A stretch of 64,000 nucleotides of DNA, taken from the NCBI GenBank assembly GCA_002221725.1, contig NJFT01000131.1, forward strand, positions 1 through 64,000. The letters run 5' to 3'. Under the pieces are notes generated by a model, which was given only the letters and a program-made list of their open reading frames with translations, did not search any database and was not told the DNA's origin. Source of the DNA: Scedosporium boydii (Eukaryota > Ascomycota > Sordariomycetes > Microascales > Microascaceae). How positions within the stretch are numbered: the stretch's first letter is position 1; the number at the start of each line of letters is the position of its first letter. Both the position numbers and the translations under genes were made by a program. Below are positions 34,826-46,200 of this stretch, piece after piece.

Positions 34826-35752
34826 ATGTCTGCCCTGAGCACACCTCAGCTACAGAAGTTGTGGACAGCCGCCCAAACCAAGCCAGAATGGGCCACGACG
34901 AAATTCTGGGAGTATGTTTTCAAACAATATGTCTTCACTAGTCGTCAGTGGGCCGTATGCTCTCAGCAGCCACCAACAGACGACGAGAGCGACCTCCGCC
35001 GTGTCGACCTTGATGACGACTTGAACTCGACGGCTCTGCTTTTCATGGAAGCAAAGCATGCCAATGTGACAACCAAGTAAATCGAGGACGTCGAATACCA
35101 GGCGTTCACAGCCTGCTGTGCATATCTCTACAGCACGAACCAACCGGCTGTCTGGGCCATGACCTGCGTCGGCACTTCGGCAAGACTCTGGGCGTACGAA
35201 TACGATGCGGACTATGTCACTGAGTTCTGGCCCCTTGGCGACGGGCTTTCGGATAAGACCGAATACGTCGACTATTCCACCCACGGACGCGAGATCCTCG
35301 AGATGCTGGAACACATCAAGCGAAACCCCATCCCGGACAAAAACATCTTCCAAAACCCGCCCTCGCCTAGGCCGCAGAACGCAACACTGCCTCCAGGTTG
35401 GCACGATGATGAAGTCCAACTCATCCACTCGACTTCGACACAGCCTGATCACGATTACCAGGCACTGGACCGGCCGGACTTGCAGATGTCGGGTTACACT
35501 TCCGTGGCTCAATCTCAGCATATGGACCTAGTTCTGGATGCAACTCAGTGCCTCGAGGCTGTGGTTGAGAGGTTTGATGGCGATACATACCAATGTATCC
35601 GTCTTACCGACGGCGGTTACTTCCATGTCCCCGCCGGCGAGTGGCTTGAGTGCCTCGTCAGGATCTCGGGACAGCTCCGCCCATGTTATTCATGGACAAC
35701 CCAGTCAGGGAGACAGTATTATACATTCTCTTTGGAATCGGAAAGGAAGTAG
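34826..35752 (+). pseudogene. Fungal hypothetical protein gene with in-frame stop at codon 85
   Basis: One reading frame runs from ATG 34826 to the TAG at 35750-35752 (309 codons) except for a TAA at 35078-35080. Both sides look like the same protein: MEAKHANV before the stop, DVEYQAFTACCAYL and WAMTCVGTSARLWAYE right after it. This resembles a fungal hypothetical family in which an acidic stretch, VEYQAF-like and WAMTCVGT-like blocks follow each other. Two readings are possible: a nonsense mutation in a pseudogene, or a short intron 35077-35133 (GTAAAT donor, CTACAG acceptor, 57 nt, frame kept), giving 289 residues but removing the conserved-looking block. I favour the nonsense mutation or an assembly error, because the candidate intron encodes family-like sequence. 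The C-terminal third (YQCIRLTDGGYFHVPAGEWLECL) is intact. Function is unknown. Confidence 0.6.
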
Positions 35753-36115
35753 GGGTGCCAGGCTTAGAAATGATTTATGGCCGAAGAGTGTGGAGTTGTT
35801 ATGACATATTTGCTGTTTTATCTATGTCCATGTCTATCTATTAGCTATTGATAGGAAAATATATATAGCAAGCTTACTGAAATTAGAGGGTCTCTTACCT
35901 ATAAGGAAAGATGACGCGAGAGGTAGCCATATATACCTCCTTCTTCCCCAATCTACAGTTGCGCAAAATCCACGCCTCACCGACACAGACACGAGTGGAT
36001 TGATACTGATAGCTGTAACAGGAAGACGGTCTAATCTCTCTTTAGAATCAAAGCTGGCGATATAAACTAGACACGCCCTGCTAAAAAACTAAATTCCCTG
36101 GATCAGTGTCAATGT
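35753..36115. other. Convergent intergenic region
   Basis: 3' flanks of the interrupted gene (plus) and the F-box-like gene (minus). It is moderately AT-rich and holds no ORF of note. Confidence 0.5.
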
Positions 36116-38017
36116 TCAGTCGACGATTACCGCCAGCTGTGTTTCTCTGTCTGAAAACCAGAATTCCAAGGCGCCACACATCGGGAAACAAGTCCAGCGC
36201 TCTTCATCTCCATCTCGACTATGCTCGCACTCGTCCTTCTCCGCGATCTGTACGGTTGTGGCCCGAAGCTCCACCGATACCCCGGCCTGGGAATAACGCC
36301 ATCGCCGGAGGCAGATGCGCAAAGGTTTCGTGTAAGATTTGACGGGATCGATGTCTATCCGACACTGACCCAGCGACCGCTGCGCACCGTTCTTGTATTT
36401 AAGCAGCATTCCCATGCAGAACCCCAGTTCGTCGTTATAGAAAATACCAATGCGCTGGACATTGTCTAGGGCAGCTAAGGAGAAACATGCATTTCGGAAC
36501 GGAGGCTCGTAAATAAAAGGCCGACGAACTGGATCTATTGGCGCATCGCGAGTCCTTTCGCTGTAAGCTCCGATTACAGAGATAGGTCGTACTTCGGCTG
36601 CGTCGTGGATTAGGCTCAGCGGTAGAGCTTTAATTCGGAACCTAACTTCTCTTGCATCCCACAATGAAGCGAGGCCGACGATGACATCCCCAGCGAGCCT
36701 CAAGCGGAACTGAACGGTATTAGATTTGATCTTCAGGTTCTTTAAGATGGCTGGCTCACTACCAGGAACTAGGTAAACTTACAAGTAAGCAGAACTCGCT
36801 TCTTCTCCGTGCTTTTCCAACCCCGATGGCTACAACAGAGTCGCCTACGGGAATTGGGATATACACCCAAACCGCCGACCGTTGACGTAGACGGGAGAGC
36901 TGAGAAATTGATGCCTTGGCGCATGGGGAAAGAGGTGTATGAGCGTGAATGGCGTAGATATCATCACAGTGGACAGTGAATGTAATTCCAGTTATCTTAC
37001 GCAGATTAATACTGCGGAAACGCATTGGGCCGACGATTTCGGCTGGCCAAGGGACACATTCCTCCAAATCAGGAGGCGAAGGGGTATCCCACAAGCGAAG
37101 CCCGTGGACTGGTGTGGGCAACTCTAGACGCGCACGGCGAAACTTGACAAAAGGGGAAAACAAATAGTGAGAGAATGTTCTTAGTTTACTAAATATTAGG
37201 GCTTACCTTGAAGTGTGCAGTGACGCCGATAATCTTGTCTCCTTCCAGGATGATGAATGCAAGACGGTCGGTTCGTTGAAGCTTGTATTGCGGTCTTTGA
37301 GCCAGCCTCTCGATCTGCCTGATCCCGTGCGAGTCAATCGTTATCCGTAGGACGTTAAGTTCACTGGAAATTTGTGCAATTTTTGGGCGGCATCCACGTT
37401 CCCATGCCGTAACGTAGAGCAGAGGGACCAAGAGCTCGTCCAAGGGAGCGAGGCATAGGAGTCGAGCTACATTAAGAGCTGCACTATACCGCCAAAAGTG
37501 GCTTTCCGACGAATGCTCCTGGATCATACGCAGTATTTCTAACGGGAGGTTCTTCAACCTCCCTAAACCCAGGGCAGATGCTACGGAGTGATCTGGCCTA
37601 ATATCCCCCACTTCAAGGTAGAGATCGGGAGCCTGCTGCCACGGAGCCCGCCAGCTTGTAGCAACCCACAAGCGATCTTCATCCAGCTCTTGTCCGATGA
37701 CCTTGAGACAATCGGAGTGGACAGTGGATGATTCAGCTGAGGCGGCACACCTTCGACAGCCAGGACGCCGACAGAGGGGCATTCCGTCAACGCGCTGGTT
37801 ACTTTGGCCATAGCCAGGGAACTTGAAGGGTGCTGTGCGGCGCAAAGAGGTTCCAGCGGTCATGTTTCCAAGCACTAATCCACAGTTAGATTAGTCCAGT
37901 GGCTGTGGTCGGGGACTTACAGGCCACACAGAGCTCATCGACGTCGATTGAGCTGCCACAGAGACCGCAATGCGGGCAGGGCCTAACATGGCTAGAAGAC
38001 TCGGCGGAGCTTCCCAT
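36116..38017 (-). CDS. F-box-like hypothetical protein
   Basis: A 572-residue protein assembled from four exons: 38017-37921, 37874-37207, 37142-36783 and 36709-36116, with GTAAGT, GTAAGC and GTAAGT donors, all in frame. The first exon is only 97 bases and carries a Cys-rich start (CPHCGLC, Cys 14, 17, 20 and another Cys at 30), perhaps a small zinc knuckle; more Cys follow at about 69-75 (CRRPGCRRC). At about residues 139-180 the segment LKNLPLEILRMIQEH with following helices fits an F-box, the Skp1-binding motif of SCF ubiquitin ligases. The rest has no repeats such as WD40 or LRR that I can see. Many Pezizomycotina hold lineage-specific F-box proteins of this layout, of unknown target. Confidence is good for the gene, moderate for the F-box. 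Confidence 0.75.
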
Positions 38018-39164
38018 ATGGACAGTCCTTATGGAGGAGAGAAGGGAGAACAGAACTGCGATCCGATTCGAAAGACCAGACCAAACAGGGTTCTATTCAG
38101 GGGACCAGGCATCGATGACTAAGCTCATTCTGGAGAAGGACAATTCAAGTGTGTCAGTACTTCGTACGAAGCACACAATTTGATATTGGATACTTCGTAA
38201 TCCTGGCTCAATCCGAATCGCATTCGTGCCCGGTTTAGGAACCCGTGCACCCGCCCTGTAAGATCTCTCCATCATCCTGATGGCCCTGGCTTCCGCTCAC
38301 TCAATCTCACCCAAGCCTGAAGGCGAGCAATACGTAGTGTCCGAAGTACAAGTTCATATCAAGCCCCGGATCAGCCACCGAACGATCCCCGGCAGGTCGT
38401 AACCCCCCCATCAACCTCATCAGCCCCGATCAGCCCGTCCATCAGCCGGCAGGGTCCTTCCGACGCCCGGCTCGCCTGAAAGTCCTGGCGGCTCAGCGCT
38501 AACGTCATTTCCCCGTCCGCGGATACGACACCCTAAGTTCAAATCCCACAGCCGCCGATCAGCCGCACCTACTTCGCAATGCGGCTGCTGTGCTGCCTAA
38601 CTAAAAATGCACGAATCTCGATTGGGAGAAGGCCAAAGAAGAAATCCAGAAAAATCCTCAATGTAAGACCGCAGCCACCCAAAGCCCGCAATCTCCCCGA
38701 CTTGGCTCCAAAAGCAGCTTTAGCCAAATCATCGCTAGTCATATGCCCCAAGCCACTACACCTTAATGAAGCATTTTCGGACAAGACAGATTCGAAAAGG
38801 TTCCCTCCCCCACAGCTTAATAATTCACATTTTTGGAATTTGAAACCGGTGCCGGGATTTGATATTTGAGCAGAAGAATCAATTGACCTTGTGCGTAATA
38901 CGAATTGATCCGAGAACCGTCTTGGGTCCTCCCTCTTGAAACGGGCGAAACGACATCGTGCAGACCAACACAGATTCGTCATAGATTCTCGCACGTCCTC
39001 TTCTTTTCTACCTGTATATATATTGTTCTGTAGATACCACGTCCCCCATCTCCTCCGATTCATTTCTTCTCCCTTCGTTTCTTAACCCCAAGACTTCCCC
39101 AATATAGGCAAAAAAAGAGAGAAAAGGGAAGAGGATAAGAAAAGAACGAAACAGAAAGGCGAAC
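38018..39164. other. Divergent intergenic region
   Basis: Between the leftward F-box-like gene and the rightward N-acetyltransferase gene. It holds two close copies of the GTACTTCGTACGAAG-type motif (38157-38172, 38190-38200) and a tRNA-like block (38487-38556). The last 100 bases are rich in A and G. No gene is supported. Confidence 0.45.
38487..38556 (+). other. tRNA-like block, probably pseudogene or chance
   Basis: Seventy bases flanked by perfectly complementary 7-base ends, GGCGGCT and AGCCGCC, with a B-box-like AGTTCAAATCC correctly placed before the 3' end. These are two diagnostic parts of a tRNA gene. However, the T-stem strands (CTAAG and CCCAC) do not pair and neither the D arm nor the anticodon stem folds. 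It is best read as a decayed tRNA copy, or as coincidence. Confidence 0.25.
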
Positions 39165-40306
39165 ATGGCCACCTATACCCCCTCCCAAATCGCCTCTTAC
39201 CTAACCCACATCTCCTTCCCTCCCCCCTTCTCCCCTACCTCCCTCCCCGAACCAACCCTCGCCAACCTCAACCGCCTCATAGACCACCACCTCGCCGCCG
39301 TCCCCTTCGAATCCATCTCCCTCCACTACTCCCCGACCCGCAAACTCTCCGTCGACCCGGACGATCTGTTCCGCAAGATCGTCCGTCCCGGAAGTGGCGA
39401 TGATGCCGCCGATGACGGAGACCACCGGGGCGGGTACTGCATGGAGGTGAATACTTTTCTAGGTGGTGTTCTGCGCGGGTTGGGGTATGATGTTTTTTCT
39501 GTGGGCGGGAGGGTGAGCTTTGCAACGACGGGTAAATCTGGCGAAGGCTTCTCCGGCTGGTAAGACACGACCCTTTTTTACACTTCCTCGTATATCTGTT
39601 TCTTTCTCATTTTCAACAACTAACATAAAAACCTAGGAGCCACATGGCCAACATCGTAACCCTCAACTCAACCCACTACCACATAGACGTAGGCTTCGGC
39701 CTCAACACACCCCCCTTCCCAGTCCCCTTCCCCCCCGTGCCCCTCTCCTCACCCACCCCTCTAACACCCCATCCGACCTCCACCGTCCTCAACCGCAAAC
39801 TCACCCAGCAGCCCCTCCTCTCCACCTCCCACCCCTTATCCCCACCCGTATGGATCTACCACCATCGCGCGCGCGAATCCGACCCTTGGATCCCGGGGTA
39901 TACGTTTTCGGCGATTGAGTTCCACGAGGAGGATTATAGGGTCATGAATCTTATGACTATGACTTCGCCCGCGTCCTTCTTCGTCCAGTCTGTCATCTGC
40001 GTGCGGACCTTCCTCTCCAACGAGGCCCTTCCGAAAACGATAGGTGGGAAAGAAGCGAAATCGTCTGCCGAGGGAGAGGAAGAGCCCAGGCGAGCAGGCC
40101 AGATCGTCCTCTTCGGCGACGAGGTTAAACTCCGCCGCTTGAAGCCCGGGTTCGAGGACGAATACGGCGAGTACGTGGTCATTGAGAAGTTCGAGAGTGA
40201 GGATGCCCGCGTCGAGGCTTTGAGGAAGTGGTTTGGCATTCGGCTTTCCGAGGAGGAGAGGGCGGCTATTGTTGGATCGTCGACGGAGATTAAGGCATCA
40301 GCGTGA
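39165..40306 (+). CDS. Arylamine N-acetyltransferase
   Basis: A 354-residue enzyme that transfers acetyl (or malonyl) groups from CoA to arylamines. In plant-associated fungi such enzymes detoxify benzoxazolinone-type compounds. Exons are 39165-39559 and 39637-40306 (GTAAGA donor, CCTAG acceptor); the join creates the conserved Trp-Ser-His. The catalytic triad is visible: Cys92 in RGGYCMEVN, His134 in WSHMANIV, Asp149 in HIDVGFG. The N-terminal helical bundle begins at residue 5 (PSQIASYLTHISF) and contains VPFESISLHY. The long Pro-rich loop after the Asp and the C-terminal lid are typical of fungal members. The first exon has unusually high C content (CCC, CTC codons). Substrate preference cannot be read from sequence. 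Confidence 0.93.
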
Positions 40307-41606
40307 GGTCGGTCTTAGGGGCGTTGGGAAGAGGTCATGTTCTTTCGAGGGGGGGTGGGGGGTCGTCTTAGGGGATGGTATATTGGCATTTGGTTATAGT
40401 CATCACCGCGGCGTTGGCTGGATGAATGCATCTTCGAAATATACTTGGCAAATACAGCAACTTTGCACATACACAACACACCTAACTTGAGATGAACCAA
40501 ACAAGTCATCAATCGCTAACACCGCCTTCATTCATACCAGTCTCTTGAAAAAGGTTCGCAAAGCTACGACATCACAAAGCAAAGCCAAACTAGGGTCATT
40601 CGTAACCTCCTGCGACAGTCCGCAGACTCCAAAACAGAATGTGTCATTTTATCTAAAGTGACGCCTTCCCTCTCTCCCACCTTTGCCGAAAAACATGTCC
40701 CATGTGTAACCCAGTCCGTTAACTCAGGAAACTGCGAAGAAGTAAAGAGAAAAAAATAATAAGAAGAAGGGCTGAAAAAAAGATGAAGAACACCTTAGCC
40801 CCTTGTATGAGTTGTGTGATGATATCCCTCCCTCCCGCCATTCCAATTTCCATCCTTTTCCCTTGCCTTGCCTTTCTCTTCCTTTCCCTTCCTTTCCTTC
40901 CCTTCCCTCCTTACACACGACCGGACCCGCCATTGTGCACCGTTCCTCACACCAGATGTATCCGGGGTATCAAAGTCGAAAAAACGGAGAACAAGGACTC
41001 GCCACGATGTGCCTGGGGGGCGGGGGTTACCCCCCAGCCGCAGATCTTAGCTAGATCTTGGCTCCTCTCTAGTGGACAAATGATCGCCATCTAATTGTCC
41101 CGCGGCATAATCAGTAATCAGCCGTTTGGCCCCACCCATTCCCACATAGTCTAATTTGAGAGAACAACGTCGCCCCCATCGAAGCATCAAAGCGGAGCTG
41201 CCTCGAGATCCGCCGTGCCTGGGAAATACGAGGGACCTGGAAAAAAAAAAAAGTCTCATGCCATGCCCCAACGCCCCCGCCAGTCTAAGTAACGCCGATA
41301 GGGATGCGCAATGAGGTGCCGGAATCTACGGCGCCGATGCAATGGGGACATATTCCAAGCGCCTAGCACCCCCACACCCAGAAAAATCATCCAGACTTGG
41401 GGCCGCTTCAGCACATGGATGCACTCGCTCTGCCGCCTTAACTGCCAATCTTTTTTTTTTTGTGGTAAAAAGGATATTCATATTCCAGAACTTCCCTACT
41501 CGACCTGCATAAACTAGGAGATATGCCTGCCGGTGTTGATTGGCATTATATGCATGCGTGTGTGTATGCGTGTTATAAGGATTGCGCTGTGAGAAGACCT
41601 GCCCTC
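40307..41606. other. Convergent intergenic region
   Basis: 1.3 kb between the N-acetyltransferase (plus) and the cyclin (minus). It holds CT-rich tracts near 40850-40920, a hairpin of GC runs (CTGGGGGG ... CCCCCCAG, 41013-41037), and A and T runs near 41240 and 41450. No gene is supported. Confidence 0.45.
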
Positions 41607-43245
41607 CTACTCTGCTTTGTCCCCAGATTGCCTCTGGGCCACTATTTCTCGGGCATAAAATTCGACAAGCATCGTGGCATAGGCTTCGAGATCTTCTACA
41701 GGAACAAAGAGCCGAAAGTCGTTGAGGAGAAGGAATTGTAGTTCGAGATGATTTAGCTCAGCTAGAGGAAGTCCACCAACCTAAATAGAAAGGAACCAAA
41801 AAAGTTAGATCACTGTTCCCGCTGAGCCTGCCTGTTGAGGGTAAACATACCTTGGCGTATCTCGAGTTCGTATAAAATACGTCCGAGAAGAATTTGCTCG
41901 CGCATGTCACACCGGCAATAATTAGTCGGTGGATATTGAAGCTGTCGACTACAAAATACGTCGCTGGCCCAGACGTGAGCTCGGTAGTGGAGGGGTTAGA
42001 AATAATCTTGGGTGCAGAACCGTGGTGGCCCCGATCTTCCATCTCGTCATCGTCGTCGTCATCATCATCGTCATCCGCCAGGTCAGAGTCCGATTCGACG
42101 CTATCGCTGCTGTCGTCTCTCATGGCTGTATCGCTGTGGTGGCTTTCCGAGTGGCTGCGGGATCCCGAGAGGCTTGCTGTGCGAAGCGCGGCGCGTCTCT
42201 TAGCTTGCTCGTTCTTCATCACCATCTCGTTTACGCGTTCGGTCATCCGGTCAAAGTAAACGAGTAAACTTAAAAACACATCGTAGGTCGTTGGACAGTA
42301 GCGATGTATCCTAGAGAGATAACTTAAGATGGTAATGGCTGGAACGTTTTTTCCGTGGAACGCCAGTACCGATGTGCTTAGCGGGCTCATCTGGGAGCCG
42401 CTCCCCGATTCGTTATTCTGACTCGCCTGCTGTTGGTGGGCCATGTTCCTCTGAATGGCGTCATGCTGCAGGTCGTTTGTAGACGTAATCTTCGTTAACA
42501 GAGCCGCTACCATCTCGATAATATCGCTGATGGGCATGCCGCTAATATCGTATTTTACATGCTGCGCTGCGGGTTCCTCCAGACTGGGTGAAGTAGCTCC
42601 GGGTGGCAGCTCTGCGCGGGCGAGACTCTGCACGTGGCTGAGATCTCGGACGTGTACAGTCTGGGTTGGCGGGGACTCCTTGAACGAGTCATGGCCGTGG
42701 TGGATATAGTCCTCCATGCCAACATCCTTGTACGCCGCGTTGACGGCGAATCCGCTGTCCGAAGACGGCGACGGCTGTTGACGGTGGGAAGCGGAAGAAG
42801 GGTGGTGGCCGGCGGGAGGTATCACTGCCGTGGCAGGGCCGACTACAGGGGCGGCCTCGCGAACTAGGGACGCCATGTTGGGATCGGGACGCACATTCTG
42901 CGACGACGATTGGCTCGGGATGTAGTCGGTGCTCGGCGAGGATGAATCCGGCGGCGAGGGGAAGCGAGACGCCCCGCCGGGGGTGGACCGTTGAGGATCG
43001 ATCGGTAACTTGGACTGGTCTGGGTGGTATGAGGTCTGTGAGTGGGTGGCGGAGGAGCGTGTTTGGGTTTGGACTTGCGCGGGTGGATATCGTGGGCTCG
43101 GCGAGGGTCGGCGCTCACTCGATTCTCTGGAGCGACTGGAGAGGTAGTGTGAAGGGTCCCGAGAATGCTGGTGCTGGACTGTTGTGGTGGCAATCATTGT
43201 AGGTAAATGCGAAGATCCAGAAGAGTCACCGACCACAGAGACCAT
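41607..43245 (-). CDS. Pho85-type cyclin (Pho80/Pcl6/Pcl7 group)
   Basis: A 522-residue cyclin that should bind a Pho85-like CDK; yeast relatives act in phosphate and glycogen control. Exons are 43245-41851 and 41780-41607 (GTATGT donor, TCTAAC branch, TTTAG acceptor), joined in phase 0 to read YAKVGGLPLAELNHLELQFLLLNDF. The first 220 residues are disordered (Ser, Pro, Gln). The cyclin box starts with ISDIIEMVAALLTKITSTND and FHGKNVPAITILSYLSRIHRYCPTTYDVFLSLLVYFDRM. It is then split by about 90 residues of Ser/Asp-rich insert with ten consecutive Asp, and resumes at VDSFNIHRLIIAGVTCASKFFSD. The helices match Pcl6/Pcl7 more closely than Pho80/PREG. An ATG five bases upstream (43250) is out of frame and opens an 18-codon frame whose TGA overlaps the second in-frame ATG at 43197. 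Confidence 0.9.
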
Positions 43246-46200
43246 AGCATGGTATTGTGCCTCAAATTATTAAGGATTATCAGGGGGTGTAAGATGGGGG
43301 GAAAAGTCTGCGGCGTTGCGAACGATATTAGCTCTCATATCAAAGCGACGTCATAAACATAGGTTGAGCTCGAAATTATCTAATAAGCTGAGGAGTGGGA
43401 GGGAAAAGTCTGGCGATTGCCCTGCAGTCGGTGGGATGTGGCGGACTGGGGGAGAGGGGAGGAGGAAGGAGCGCATGGGGAATCCGAAATCACAGCCTCA
43501 TAGAATAGCGATTAAAGCAGGTGAGAGCAAACAAAACAATCACAAGCACTGCCACAGTAGCGTGAACCAGGCGACGAGGGGAGGACAGCAGAGCTCGTGT
43601 GCGATCGGAGCCCAACGATCATCGGATGGGAAACACGTCTAGGGATGGCAGAACTGGAGCATCGCGTAGTAGGTAAGGCTAGGGAGGAGTGGATCGGGTA
43701 GCGAGAGGGGAAAACAAGAAAAACAAAACTGAAAAAAACGAGAATAGGGTAAAACGGCAGGAAAAAAACAAAAGAAACAAGGAGGGCCTCACTCTATGTC
43801 ATACTTGGGAAATACCAGGCCACAACCGAAAAAGAGAAGCCAACAGCCGAACGGAACACGGTCGGGAATGGGCAGCGGTGCAGGAAGAGGTCGAGGGCAC
43901 TTAGGGACGAATATCGTAATGCGTGTTGTTCAGGTTACGGGGTCATCAATGTCATGGGCGGAGAGGAAAAAAAAAGAAAGGCTGCAGGCAAAGTTGATCG
44001 TGATTGCCTGTAGGTTATCGGAATGTGGCGCGACGAGGGGTCGAGGGTGATGGTGTCAAAAGTTGGGAGGGCGATATGGAGGGGCACCGTGGACGACGGG
44101 GGATGTTGGAGTCCTTGGAAAATAGAGGGGTGAGAAAGTTGGCGAAAACCAGCTCCGGCGTCACAGATACAGGATCGGGTCGAGTCGTCGCGTCGGGCGG
44201 AAGAAGTGCGAAGGGGGGCGCCTCGTAGGAATGACGAAACGGGCGGCTGAGTGCAATGCGTTGTTCGATCGGGGTTTATAGGAGTCTCTAGGAAAACACA
44301 AAGCCCCCCTTCGATTGTCCTTAGGCGAGTAGGTGGCGATGGTTAGTTGAGGGGATGGAAGGAAAAAAGTTTAGTGGAGGTGGGATGCATCTGGTTGGCG
44401 AATGTAGGAGAGCGATCGGAATCTAAGAGAGCAAAACGACTTCGTAATCTGAGAGGAGATGACATAATAAACAAGGAACAAAAAAAGGGATTCAAGCCAA
44501 GGCAAGACCAGAGGAGGAAGGACAATGGGAGGACATCAGAGTTGTATTTTTGAGGGATGATGGGCCTGGGATGGGGAACTTGAGAAGCGGAAAATGCGGG
44601 AGGACGGAGCCAAGGAGGGGAACAAGTTAACAACTTCCCTGTCTGTGTGGAGTACGAAGTAGGGGTCAGGGAAGCCAAGGAAGTCAGGGAAGAGGGAAGG
44701 AACCACACAAGGACACAAGGGGAGGCTGCGTGGGCTGGCGTGGGCAGCTTTGCGTGGGAGAGTGGGAAGTGGAAGGTGGGAGGGGTGGAAGGTGCAAGCG
44801 TTGGCAGAGGTGGGAACAACCGGAAGCCACGAGGAAGGAAAAGACAACGGACGCAGTACATCCAAGCAGCATACTGCAGTTGTACACTTACTTGTATTTC
44901 AGCTGCTTTGTCCGTGCAATTTGTGGCTGCAAAAAGGAGCAAATGCAGGGCGAGGCTCGACAATTGATGATTGATGCTTGCGACGGGAACGGGAAATGGG
45001 GAAAGGGGGAGGCGTAAACAAGTCTTGTAGATTATTAGCTGGCAGAGTGTGGAAATGGGCTTGATGTTGTACGAAATACGCCTCACCTCAATTCCCTCGT
45101 GGTGCCGTAGGTAGTAACACTTGACCCGTATCGTGTATCAGATTTCGATGCTGTCTTTCCCAACAGAATGTAGATTTCAATGTCGGATGTACTGATTCGC
45201 AGTTGAGATTTGAGATTGGACCGGTGGAGAGAGTACTTCGTACTTCATACAATTGTACTGCAGGGCGCAATCGAGGCGATAGGGGATAGGGTGGAGGACA
45301 GTCGGTGACGTTGCTGCTAATCCGGATTCTTCCACCGAGCACGCCAGGCTGTCTTATACGAAGCCAATGTCAATGTTCCTCGACTGATCAGAACATAAAA
45401 GGGAGAACACTCCATTCGAAACTGAGCAGTGGAGGGAATAGTCTGATTTCACGTTTCAATTGATTGCTCCCTCATAAATCCATTATTAATATCGGGGTTC
45501 CTGAAAATACCAACATGAATTCACCATCCCGATCTTTCGTGGTGACCTGTCTCTGTCTGGCGTGGCCATCGCAAAAGTCAGAAATGATCCACGATCTCAT
45601 TCCAGTGGCTTTTAGTGGCGCCCTGGTCTCGACCCCGATCGCTGAGTGCCAGTGTCCCGAGCACGTGTTGGACCGGCGCCCAGGGGACCTTGAAAAGTGG
45701 ATGACGAACAAGTGCCTCTGCCTCGATTTCCCCAACTGAGCCAGCTCCGTGGCCTGACGAATAGGAAGAGGGAGAGCACAGGCATTGCCTGAGGAGCGAT
45801 TAAGTAGCTCGGTACACAGGTACACATTGTACTCTTTTCCCACTCAACTCAACTCCACCGCCGAGGGCCAAGGACCCAAGATGCACGAGGGTTCAAAGCT
45901 CGGAAAGCTTCGTGAGTCCATGAGCTTGTTTCTCGGCCAAGAGATGGACTCACACATTTTGCATTTACTTGCTATTCACTCAGATCTTTCCAGAAAAATC
46001 AAAACACGCTGCTTCCACGACAGGGTTTACGGATGCACGAGTCAAAAATAGTGGATGGTGATGAACTTGAGCGACAAGGCACGTTATCGGATCGCTGGAT
46101 GTTATCGAAGCTCAGCTCAAGGTGCAAACCCCAGGTCGAGGCAGGATTAGAGTTTATCCGCCTGAGCCTAAGAAGAGCAGTTTCATACCAACCTGATGCG

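Noticed and set aside
41013..41037. GC-run hairpin as a terminator or quadruplex
   Set aside because: In a eukaryote such a hairpin is not a terminator, and the G runs alone are too few to claim a functional quadruplex.
44343..45086. 247-codon minus frame
   Set aside because: Begins with GTG and reflects the CT-rich leader composition; no protein-like pattern.
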